This document shows positions 8,605 to 16,062 of a DNA stretch of 64,000 bases, piece by piece; the first letter of the stretch is position 1; each line of letters opens with the position of its first letter. Both the position numbers and the translations under genes were made by a program. The notes beneath the pieces are model-generated. The model saw only the letters and a program-made list of their open reading frames with translations. It was not told the origin of the DNA and searched no databases. The stretch is from Rhodospirillales bacterium (lineage in GTDB: Bacteria > Pseudomonadota > Alphaproteobacteria > Rhodospirillales > Shumkoniaceae): NCBI GenBank assembly GCA_028281785.1, contig JANQJG010000036.1:52135-116134 (forward strand), in the 5' to 3' direction.

Positions 8605-9471
8605 TCAGCGTTCCGATGGATCCTTGGCCTTGTCGGGCGAGTCGATCTGCTTTCTGTCTTCCGGAAGCAGGAGTCCGCGAACCCGGCGTCCTCCTTCCTT
8701 GCAGCTTTTGAGCCTGCTGATGCCGGTTTCGAGGTTCACTTCCGCCGTGCAGCCGGCGAGGGTGTTCTCACCGCGCACGATTGTAACCTCTCCCGTTAGT
8801 GTAGCGATACTGGTTTCAACATCGTAAACGCCGCGATCCGCCCAGGCCTCGTCCTGGGGCGTCACGATGTGGATGTTGTCGAATGCCTCCACCCGATGGA
8901 TGCGGTTCTTGCCTTCTTGATCTCGACGGAAATGGGCCACCAGCACGTCGCCGCGCAAGCTGTTTTCACCGCGACGCGCATAGGCGTTGCCGCGCGCAAC
9001 GGCCATTTGTTTTACGTTGAAGTATTCAAGCTGCTGATCGGCTGTGATCTCGTCCTCGCCGCTCGTCAGGCGCACCTTGCGGCCACTCAGCACGAGCACC
9101 GCTTTTTCGACGTCGTAGACGCCGGCGTCGCCCCAGGCCCGCTCGGTCTGGGAGGAGATCTCCACAGATCCCTCGGCGTCCAGCCGGGAGATTTCGTTTC
9201 CGCCCGCTTCCGACTTCCGATAGTAGGCGCGCAGGATATCGGCGCGGACCTCGACTTCACCGCGGATGGCCCGTGCGTTTCCGCGCGCCACCACAACCTC
9301 GTTGTCCTGCTGCCATTCAATCCCGTCGTCGGCCTCGATCTCGATGGGCTGGTCGGAGTCGCCCGCTCCGAAGTTGAGCATTTGGCCCCACGCGCCGCCA
9401 TCGAATACCAGCAGAAACGCCGCTGTCACGACAGCCACTCGCGGAAGGAGGGAACGACCGCGGCACCTCAT
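8605..9471 (-). CDS. lptA: LPS transport periplasmic protein LptA
   Basis: LptA forms the periplasmic bridge carrying LPS between LptC and LptD. The N-terminal 30 residues are a cleavable signal peptide (basic start, hydrophobic VAVVTAAFLLVF). The mature part holds two OstA/LptA-type beta-jellyroll repeats, seen as repeated GNAxAxRGE motifs at about 65 and 160. With 288 residues it is longer than the E. coli protein, mainly because the fold repeat is extended. The start overlaps the lptC stop (ATGA), indicating coupling. Confidence 0.9.
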   Translation of the reverse strand: MRCRGRSLLPRVAVVTAAFLLVFDGGAWGQMLNFGAGDSDQPIEIEADDGIEWQQDNEVVVARGNARAIRGEVEVRADILRAYYRKSEAGGNEISRLDAEGSVEISSQTERAWGDAGVYDVEKAVLVLSGRKVRLTSGEDEITADQQLEYFNVKQMAVARGNAYARRGENSLRGDVLVAHFRRDQEGKNRIHRVEAFDNIHIVTPQDEAWADRGVYDVETSIATLTGEVTIVRGENTLAGCTAEVNLETGISRLKSCKEGGRRVRGLLLPEDRKQIDSPDKAKDPSER

Positions 9472-10205
9472 TGGGGGTCCTGACGGGTTACCCCCGGATA
9501 GAGCGTCAGGCTCGATTTGCCCGTGAAATGGATCCGACCTCCGCGTTTCTCCAGGCGAAAGCCCTCCGCCGTAATGTGTCCGAACGGCCCATGTCCGTCG
9601 ACGATTTCGTCTCCCGAGGCGATGCTGTTGGCGAGATCGATCATCGCCCTGGAGGTCTCGAACTCATAGCCTGAATCATGGTAGAGATTGACTTCTCCCA
9701 TGAGTTCCAGCGTCCTATCCGGCGGCAGAAGGACTCCCGACTCGGCCGTCAGCACGACCCAGGTGTCGTCCTCCAGAATCATATCCGCCTTTGGCATTTC
9801 GAACTCGACCGGATCCGCCGTTTCCCAGAAGTCGGCCGACGGTGTGATGTTTTTCGCGAGATCGGCGGTCAACGAGAAGGGCTGGTCCTGAGAGTCGAAG
9901 CCCACGAGACGGGGATTGACCATTTCGAGGTCCATCGCCTCCGTCGCCGCCAGCGAGCTGAAACCCACGCGAAATCTTTTTTCCGAAGGGTTCAAATGCG
10001 GCCAGGTCAGCACCACGCCGATCAGGACAAGAGCGATAAAGGGCAACAGAAACTTCATCGCGCCGACGAATCGGCTGTAAGTGGTGCTGAGTTGGCGGGC
10101 GGCGGCCCATTCGGCGCCCTCCGCGAGCCGCCGCGGGGCTCGTTCCATGATGCCCTCGGCGACCGGCCGTATCGTCAGGCTGTTATCTTGCGTCACCACG
10201 CTCAT
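9468..10205 (-). CDS. lptC: LPS export bitopic membrane protein LptC
   Basis: LptC is anchored in the inner membrane by one N-terminal helix and hands LPS from LptFG to LptA. The 245-residue protein has a cytoplasmic tail of about 45 residues, a single membrane segment (FLLPFIALVLIGVVLTW, about 52-69), and a beta-jellyroll periplasmic domain containing PRLVGFDSQDQPFSLTA. It ends in the ATGA overlap with lptA. Sequence conservation in LptC is low, but position and topology make the call secure. Confidence 0.92.
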   Translation of the reverse strand: MSVVTQDNSLTIRPVAEGIMERAPRRLAEGAEWAAARQLSTTYSRFVGAMKFLLPFIALVLIGVVLTWPHLNPSEKRFRVGFSSLAATEAMDLEMVNPRLVGFDSQDQPFSLTADLAKNITPSADFWETADPVEFEMPKADMILEDDTWVVLTAESGVLLPPDRTLELMGEVNLYHDSGYEFETSRAMIDLANSIASGDEIVDGHGPFGHITAEGFRLEKRGGRIHFTGKSSLTLYPGVTRQDPQ

Positions 10206-10212
10206 GGTGGCC

Positions 10213-11208
10213 TCAAGCGACTCCCGCGCGCAGGCAATCGTGAATATGGACGATCCCGCTCGGCCGGCCGTCCGAGACGACGAATAGGTTCGTGATCGTA
10301 CGTGCGTTCATCAATCGCAAGGCTTCGCTGGCCAGGACGTCGGGACGGATGGTTTGAGGGTTGGACGTCATCACTTCAACGGCCGGCTTGGCGAGGAGGT
10401 CCTGGCTCATATGCCGCCTCAAATCCCCGTCGGTCACGATACCTACAAGCATACCGTCATCGTCCACGACGCCGACACAGCCAAAACCCTTGCCCGTCAT
10501 GGTGATCAGGACGTCGGCCATCACCGCGCCCGGCTCGACCAATGGCAAATCAGATCCGCCATGCATGATATCGGAGATTTTGAGGAGTTTTCTGCCAAGC
10601 CGTCCGCCGGGGTGGAGAATCTGGTAGTCGTCCCGCGAGAAGCCTTTGCGCTCCAAAAGGGCGACGGAAAGGGCATCGCCCAGCGCCATCATGATCGTGG
10701 TCGAGGTCGTCGGCGCCAGCCCCATCGGGCAGGCCTCGACATGTCCGGGTAGAACAAGAGCGACGTCCGCGGCACGCGCGAGCGCGCTCCCGCCGTCTCC
10801 CGTGATTGCGATGACGGGGATCGCGAAGCGCTTTGCATAGCCGAGAAGATCCGCGAGTTCCGCCGTTTCTCCCGAGTTCGACAAAGCGAGCAGGGCGTCC
10901 CCCTCGACAATCATGCCCAGATCCCCGTGGCTCGCATCGGCGGGGTGCACAAACAGCGCCGGCGTGCCGGTCGAGGCCAGGGTCGCGGCGATCTTCCGGG
11001 CCACCTGACCGCTCTTGCCCATGCCGGTGACGACGACCCGGCCGGGGAGTTCCGCCAACCGGTCCAACGCCTCCAAGACGGCCGAACCCACCTCCCTCGC
11101 GGCGGCCTCGATTCCCGCTGCCTCAAGGCGCAGCACCCGGCGCACCGAGTCAAGATCCCGGTTCGAATCGAGATCAACCGTTAGCGGGAGTCTCTCCGGC
11201 GAGTTCAT
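10213..11208 (-). CDS. kdsD: Arabinose-5-phosphate isomerase KdsD (KpsF/GutQ family)
   Basis: KdsD interconverts ribulose-5-phosphate and arabinose-5-phosphate, the first step towards Kdo in LPS. The 331-residue protein has a SIS domain (about 45-175, with GMGKSGQVARKIAATLASTG and SNSGETAEL) followed by two CBS domains (about 210-325). It heads the kdsD-lptC-lptA-lptB-rpoN-hpf-ptsN series, so Kdo supply and LPS export are linked on one transcript. A good promoter lies upstream at 11309-11337. Confidence 0.95.
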   Translation of the reverse strand: MNSPERLPLTVDLDSNRDLDSVRRVLRLEAAGIEAAAREVGSAVLEALDRLAELPGRVVVTGMGKSGQVARKIAATLASTGTPALFVHPADASHGDLGMIVEGDALLALSNSGETAELADLLGYAKRFAIPVIAITGDGGSALARAADVALVLPGHVEACPMGLAPTTSTTIMMALGDALSVALLERKGFSRDDYQILHPGGRLGRKLLKISDIMHGGSDLPLVEPGAVMADVLITMTGKGFGCVGVVDDDGMLVGIVTDGDLRRHMSQDLLAKPAVEVMTSNPQTIRPDVLASEALRLMNARTITNLFVVSDGRPSGIVHIHDCLRAGVA

Positions 11209-11308
11209 GGTATTTCGTCTTCTGGTTTCGAAACGGCGCCTCTATTTCACGCCCCGGAGGTCTGGGTCGCGACCCCGGTCGGCGCCCGATCTTTCGGCTG
11301 TTCCATCC

Positions 11309-11337
11309 AGTATGGGCCCGCGGAACACGGAGGTCAA
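11309..11337 (-). promoter_or_regulatory. Sigma-70-type promoter for kdsD-lpt-rpoN
   Basis: On the minus strand TTGACC (complement of 11332-11337) and CATACT (complement of 11309-11314) are spaced by exactly 17 bases. It lies about 100 bases before the kdsD start and after the RNase D stop. Nothing better is visible in this 169-base gap, so it probably drives the LPS/rpoN operon. Confidence 0.6.
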
Positions 11338-11377
11338 TGAATCGAGTAATTTCTTGCACTTCAGCAAAGTGTTGAAA

Positions 11378-12004
11378 TCAATGCTCGAAGATGTTCGGCG
11401 CATCCCAACCGAGAAGATCCAGCTCCGCCCGAGCCGGCAGGAAGTCAAAGCAGGCCTGGGCCAAAGCGGCCCGTCCCTCCCGCGCGAGCAAGGCGTCCAA
11501 GCGCTCGCGCAAGGCGTGGAGATGAACGACGTCTCCGGCGGCATATCTGAGTTGCTGCGGGGCCAGGCTCGCGGCTCCCCAATCCGACGTCTGCTGTTCC
11601 TTGGAGAGTTCAACCCCCAGAAGATCTCGGCACAAATCCTTCAAACCGTGGCGATCGGTATAGGTTCGCGTCATCTTGGAGGCGATCTTCGTGCAATAGA
11701 CCGGCCGACATGCGATGCCGAGATACCGCCGGATCACAGCCACATCGAAGCGCGCGAAATGAAACAGCTTGGTGATGTCGGGATCGCCGAGAAGCCGTTT
11801 CAGGTTGGGCGCGTCATAACTGCCCTTCGCGAACTGGACGAGATGGCATGTGCCGTCCCCGCCCGACAGCTGAACAAGGCACAGGCGGTCACGATGGGGG
11901 TTGAGGCCCATGGTCTCGGTGTCCACCGCGACCGACGGCCCAAAGCTGAGGCCCGGCGGAAGATCACCAGCGTGGAGTTCCGTTTGAATGTCGTTGGAAT
12001 TCAC
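11378..12004 (-). CDS. RNase D-like 3'-5' exoribonuclease (DEDDy)
   Basis: This is a DEDDy-family exonuclease, probably acting on tRNA or other RNA 3' ends. The 208-residue protein contains only the exonuclease domain and lacks the HRDC domains of full RNase D, a common short alphaproteobacterial form. The catalytic acids are D28 and E30 in AVDTETMGL, the aspartate of HFARFDVAV, and the Y/D pair of RYAAGDVVHL. The GTG start at 12004 has a weak ribosome site. It lies just downstream of tRNA-Leu on the same strand, which may be coincidental. Confidence 0.88.
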   Translation of the reverse strand: MNSNDIQTELHAGDLPPGLSFGPSVAVDTETMGLNPHRDRLCLVQLSGGDGTCHLVQFAKGSYDAPNLKRLLGDPDITKLFHFARFDVAVIRRYLGIACRPVYCTKIASKMTRTYTDRHGLKDLCRDLLGVELSKEQQTSDWGAASLAPQQLRYAAGDVVHLHALRERLDALLAREGRAALAQACFDFLPARAELDLLGWDAPNIFEH

Positions 12005-12044
12005 GCGAGGCGTCTTTCAGATGAGCAATGGACCGCAAAATGTT

Positions 12045-12131
12045 TGGTGCCCAGGAGAAGACTCGAACTTCCACGACCTCTCGGCCACAGGTACCTGAAA
12101 CCTGCGCGTCTACCAATTCCGCCACCTGGGC
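12045..12131 (-). tRNA. tRNA-Leu (anticodon CAG)
   Basis: Read on the minus strand, this 87-base sequence folds as a class II tRNA. The acceptor arms GCCCAGG and CCTGGGC are followed by A and an encoded CCA. The D-loop holds the GGAATTGGTAGACGC type motif. The anticodon stem CAGGT/ACCTG encloses loop TTCAGGT, which gives anticodon CAG. A long variable arm and the TTCGAGT T-loop follow. The long variable arm and CAG anticodon identify leucine. Confidence 0.95.
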
Positions 12132-12167
12132 AAGCTTGCGGTACCCGCGAAGCCGGCAGAAACCGAG

Positions 12168-12196
12168 TGGTTATCCCGGGCGAAAGCGGTTGTCAA
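12168..12196 (-). promoter_or_regulatory. Promoter of tRNA-Leu
   Basis: A consensus -35 TTGACA (complement of 12191-12196) is followed after 17 bases by TAACCA (complement of 12168-12173), about 37 bases before the tRNA 5' end. The remaining gap up to 12398 shows no gene. Confidence 0.55.
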
Positions 12197-12398
12197 CCGA
12201 GTTTCGCCGGCTCAAGGTTGACGGCCTCACGCGCCCCGGTATAACCCGAAGACGGCGTTCCGTCCGAGAACGCGGATCGCCAGGTCGGCAGACACGGGAT
12301 CCCGCCTCGAAATTGCGGGTGAGGGGCGCGAGTGGCGGATGGGGCGGAAGGCTGCTCCAGTCCGCTCCAGACCCGGGAGACGAAGGGAAGGTGGAAAC

Positions 12399-13412
12399 AT
12401 GAGCCGTCGCGTCATCGTCGTGTTCGGAGGCTCGGGGTTTGTCGGCCGGCATCTGGTGCGGCAGCTCGCCAAGGAAGACGCCATCATCAGGGTGGCGGTC
12501 CGCGATCCCGATGCCGCGCTTTTCCTGAAAACCGCGGGTGAGATCGGCCAGATCGTACCGATACAGGCCAACGTGACCCACCCCCGGTCCGTGGAAGCCG
12601 CGATCAGGGGGGCCGACGGGATCGTCAACCTGGTCGGTATTCTTTCGGAGTGGGGACGCCGCACCTTCCAGCGCGTCCATGTCGAGGGAGCCGCCAATGT
12701 GGCCCGGGCGGCCGCCGCTGCGGGCGCCTCGCGGCTCGTTCAGATGTCGGCGATCGGAGCGGACCCGGATTCGGACTCCGCCTATGCCCGGACGAAGGCC
12801 GCTGGCGAACAGGCGGCGCGAGAGGCTTTTCCCGATGCGACCGTGGTCCGGCCGAGCGTCGTGTTCGGCCCCGAGGACAAATTCTTCAATCTTTTCGCCG
12901 GCCTCGCTCGTATGATGCCGGTGCTGCCGGTCTTCGGTGGCTCGCCTCTCCCCCGCCTGCCGCGTTCGGCCGATTTCGTCATCGACCTTTGCCGAAACGG
13001 GGGAACACGCTTTCAGCCCGTCTATGTCAGCGACGTGGCGCTGGCCATTTCGAAGGCCCTGATCGCCCCCGCCGCGAAGGGACAGAGCTACGATCTGGGA
13101 GGCCCCAAGATCTACAGCTTCAAGGAGATCATGGCGTTGATCCTGACGGAGACCCGCAGGCGGCGTATCCTGATGCCCATCCCTTTCTTTGCCGCTTCGA
13201 TCAACGCGTGGTTCCTGGAAAAAATGCCAAATCCGCTTCTCACGCGGGATCAGGTCCGGTTGCTGAGACGCGACAACGTCGTCCCCGAAGGCGCCCTGGA
13301 CTTGAAGGATCTTGGGATCGAGCCGACACCCGTGGAATCCGTCGTCCCTGATTATCTGCGGCGTTTCCGACCGCCAACGAGACAGGGACGACGAAACCGC
13401 GCTCAACCCTGA
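12399..13412 (+). CDS. NDUFA9-like NAD(P)-binding protein (complex I-associated SDR family)
   Basis: This 337-residue extended/atypical SDR protein has an N-terminal Rossmann motif VVFGGSGFVGRHLV (GxxGxxG). It also has the SAIGADPDSDSAYARTKAAGE region, in which a YxxxK-like YARTK is kept. It resembles NDUFA9, the accessory complex I subunit of mitochondria, and its bacterial relatives often annotated as complex I NDUFA9 family. The start at 12399 follows AAGGTGG and gives the expected N-terminus. No nuo genes are nearby. The 3' end overlaps the convergent cyclase gene by 10 bases. Confidence 0.85.
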   Translation: MSRRVIVVFGGSGFVGRHLVRQLAKEDAIIRVAVRDPDAALFLKTAGEIGQIVPIQANVTHPRSVEAAIRGADGIVNLVGILSEWGRRTFQRVHVEGAANVARAAAAAGASRLVQMSAIGADPDSDSAYARTKAAGEQAAREAFPDATVVRPSVVFGPEDKFFNLFAGLARMMPVLPVFGGSPLPRLPRSADFVIDLCRNGGTRFQPVYVSDVALAISKALIAPAAKGQSYDLGGPKIYSFKEIMALILTETRRRRILMPIPFFAASINAWFLEKMPNPLLTRDQVRLLRRDNVVPEGALDLKDLGIEPTPVESVVPDYLRRFRPPTRQGRRNRAQP

Positions 13413-15172
13413 TCGCGGCCGTCGCTTGCCTTCGCGTCCGCGCGCCAGTCCGCTTCGAAAACGGGAACCGGATCCTCGAACCCTTTGAGTTCACGCGTGC
13501 CGTGAGACACAAAGGCAATGCCCTTGCCCGCGCAAAGACCGCGCACGACGTCCGATACAAAAATCCGATCGGGGTCCGCGGCGTTGCAGACGCGCGCCGC
13601 AAGCTGAACCGTGGCGCCGAACAAGTCATCGTCCTCCACGACCGGCTCACCCGCGTTGATTCCGATCCGGACCTGCAGGGGAACATCTCCCTCGGCCTTG
13701 TTGTGCGCCGAGATCCGCCGCTGGATGTCGATCGCGGCCTCGACGGCGTTCGAAACGACGGAAAACGCGGCCATGATTCCGTCGCCCGTATGCTTGATCT
13801 CACGGCCATGGGCGTTGGTCAGCGCGGTTCTGACGATGCGATTATGCGTGCGGAGCACATGCTGCGCGGCGTCATCTCCCAGGCGCACGGTCATGCCCGT
13901 GGAGCCCACGATATCGGTGAAGAGAACCGCCAGTGGTCCCGGCGGCTCGACCGTCCTGTTGGGCTGCCGCCAAGACTCGAGCGCGGCCCCCAGATCATCG
14001 GTGGGGATGCTGCCACCTTCCAGATAAGCAGCCAAGGCATTGCGGCCCGCCTGATACATTTCCAGGTATTGCGGCTGCATGAGGTATTCTTGATACCGCT
14101 CTGCAAATCTGGCCGCCTGATCGGCAGGGGTGCCAAAGAGCCTGGCTCCCTCGCCCAGAAGAGCCTCGCCGTCCTTCTCGGACATCCCGCCAAGCGAAGC
14201 CAGACCATCCACCGCGCCAGCAAGAAACAGATTGACGCCGAACCGCTCGCCCCCATCGACATCTTTGGCAAGCGGATGAAGATCGTGCAGGAAGCTCGCG
14301 AACCTTAGCCGTTTGCCCACGACGTCTTCGCCCGAGGGCTCCTTCTCCACGTCGTTCTCCGAAGCCGAGGAGAGTTCCTCGTCCTCGTCGACGCGGCGCC
14401 GAACGGACCGGCTTGGCGGGCGCGGCATCGCGCCTTGCTTGTCGCGCGAAGGGACGACGCGGCGTTTCGCTTTCGGTCCTCGCCCTCTTTTCCGCCGCGC
14501 TCCCTGCGCCCCCGCCGGCAAGCCGACGACCCGGACCTTCGACAAGGTGATCACCGACATGATCGAAAAGCTCACCAAAAAGGCCGCCATGAAAATGATG
14601 AGCAGCGCGGTCGATTGGTTTCCGCCCGTCAGCGCCAACATGCGGGACGATACCTGCGGCAGGATCGAGGGGCCGAGAATCGTGACGATCACGGCCAAGA
14701 GCACACTCAGCAGCACCACGATCAGCATTCGCATGGCCAGCCCGCTAACCGTGATCCGCTTCGGGCCGGGCCGCATCGCTCGCCGCGACGGCGGGCGGGT
14801 TTTCGACGGCTCATCGGCTTGGTGCTTGGCGGCCGACTCTTCCGCTTCCTTCGCTTTCTGATCGGGTTTTACGGAAGAGACGGTTCCGGCCGCAGCCCTT
14901 CGTTTCGTCGGGGTCGGGGTGCCGGGCTTTGCCCGCATCGGCTGGCTGGGCGGTACGTAGGCGCTCTTATAGACCGTCGTCTGCTTGTAAAGGCCAGACT
15001 CCTGATCGTAGGCCTCGCGCACGACCCTAACGACAGCCTTGGAGACCTTTTCCAGGTGTTTCGCCTCTTCGACCGCCTGGGTAACCTCGGATGCGGAGTA
15101 TCGCGCGTGGATTTCCCAGCGCTCCCCGACCTTGACGCTCACCTCAATTCCGGCATCCGAGTCGCTTGCCAT
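13403..15172 (-). CDS. Membrane-bound class III adenylate/guanylate cyclase
   Basis: This 589-residue protein probably makes cAMP. Residues 1-140 are a soluble N-terminal region ending in a basic, proline-rich linker. Two hydrophobic segments at about 148-170 and 187-209 form a hairpin in the membrane. The C-terminal cyclase homology domain (about 405-575) starts with VLFTDIVGSTG, where D binds the catalytic metal, and contains KHTGDGIMAAF. The region 280-400 resembles the helical domain preceding the catalytic part in other alphaproteobacterial cyclases. Substrate specificity (ATP or GTP) is not certain. Confidence 0.88.
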   Translation of the reverse strand: MASDSDAGIEVSVKVGERWEIHARYSASEVTQAVEEAKHLEKVSKAVVRVVREAYDQESGLYKQTTVYKSAYVPPSQPMRAKPGTPTPTKRRAAAGTVSSVKPDQKAKEAEESAAKHQADEPSKTRPPSRRAMRPGPKRITVSGLAMRMLIVVLLSVLLAVIVTILGPSILPQVSSRMLALTGGNQSTALLIIFMAAFLVSFSIMSVITLSKVRVVGLPAGAQGARRKRGRGPKAKRRVVPSRDKQGAMPRPPSRSVRRRVDEDEELSSASENDVEKEPSGEDVVGKRLRFASFLHDLHPLAKDVDGGERFGVNLFLAGAVDGLASLGGMSEKDGEALLGEGARLFGTPADQAARFAERYQEYLMQPQYLEMYQAGRNALAAYLEGGSIPTDDLGAALESWRQPNRTVEPPGPLAVLFTDIVGSTGMTVRLGDDAAQHVLRTHNRIVRTALTNAHGREIKHTGDGIMAAFSVVSNAVEAAIDIQRRISAHNKAEGDVPLQVRIGINAGEPVVEDDDLFGATVQLAARVCNAADPDRIFVSDVVRGLCAGKGIAFVSHGTRELKGFEDPVPVFEADWRADAKASDGRDQG

Positions 15173-15343
15173 ATCCCGTCCGAACTGCCCGTTATTTCGG
15201 GCACAACAGAAAATAACACCGTAGATTAGCAGATGAATTCCGGATTCGTGAAAAACATCCGATCATCACGCATGAGTAGCGAAACCCCTGTCGACCGAAG
15301 CCGAGCTCGCGCCCGGGCTTCAGCCTCGAAACAACACGAAAAT

Positions 15344-15409
15344 TTGTTTTTAACTCGGAGAGAGATAAACTGACGTTAAGATTTGTAACTCCGAGCGGAA
15401 CACTCGGAG
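15344..15409 (+). promoter_or_regulatory. Promoter with repeated CTCGGAG/CTCCGAG sites
   Basis: TTGTTT (15344-15349) and TAAACT (15366-15371), spaced by 16 bases, form a plausible promoter. CTCGGAG lies within the spacer (15354-15360). Downstream, CTCCGAG (15389-15395) and CTCGGAG (15403-15409) make a perfect inverted repeat around 7 bases. Three copies of one heptamer around a promoter suggest an operator for an unknown regulator, or a 5' hairpin in the message of the following gene. Confidence 0.45.
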
Positions 15410-15433
15410 CGGACATGGGAAGAGGTTGAACAC

Positions 15434-16015
15434 ATGAGAACTGGTCGACAGTTCGCTCCGCCGCGCTTGGGACAATTCGCGCTTCTTCTTGTCGTGACGC
15501 TCATGGCCGGCAGCGCCGCCCATCAGGTACGCGCGGAAGGTGTGCCGATCGAAGCGTTTTTCGGCCGCTACACCGGTCAAGCCATTTCCTCCACGGAAGA
15601 CGGGCTTTCGAAGCGCGATCTCAACGTGCGGATCAAGGATGCGGGTGGCGGCAGATTCACGGTCGATTGGATGACATTCACACGCAAAAGTGACGGCCGC
15701 CGAAAGCGCAAGAGCTATTCCATCACATTCCGGGCAACACCACGCGAGGATATCTTCGCGTCGGCCATGGGCCGGGACATGTTCGGAAACGCCGTGCCCC
15801 TGGATCCCATGAAGGGGGACCCGTATGTTTGGGCCCGCATCAAAGGAAAGACCCTTACGGTCTATGCCCTGATCGTCACCGACGAAGGGGGCTACGAAAT
15901 GCAAGTCTACGACCGGACCCTCACGGAGCAAGGGCTCGACTTGCGTTTCGAGCGGTTTCGTGACGGACAGAAGTTACGTCTGATCACCGGAACCCTGGTT
16001 AAATTCGACAACTAG
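15434..16015 (+). CDS. Secreted protein of unknown function
   Basis: I do not recognise this 193-residue protein. It has a signal peptide (hydrophobic FALLLVVTLMAGSAAHQ, likely cleaved after VRA at about 34). A mature, mostly beta-rich domain follows, with FGRYTGQAISSTEDG, a basic RKSDGRRKRKS loop and FEVRF-like strands near the end. No cysteines or metal motifs stand out in the mature part. The pattern suggests a small periplasmic lipocalin- or barrel-like protein, which is only a guess. It is monocistronic, with a promoter-like region carrying CTCGGAG repeats upstream. Confidence 0.75.
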   Translation: MRTGRQFAPPRLGQFALLLVVTLMAGSAAHQVRAEGVPIEAFFGRYTGQAISSTEDGLSKRDLNVRIKDAGGGRFTVDWMTFTRKSDGRRKRKSYSITFRATPREDIFASAMGRDMFGNAVPLDPMKGDPYVWARIKGKTLTVYALIVTDEGGYEMQVYDRTLTEQGLDLRFERFRDGQKLRLITGTLVKFDN

Positions 16016-16062
16016 AGCATGTCTTCTCACCGTGGCTAGGCGGCGACCGAGCCGCGCAACCG

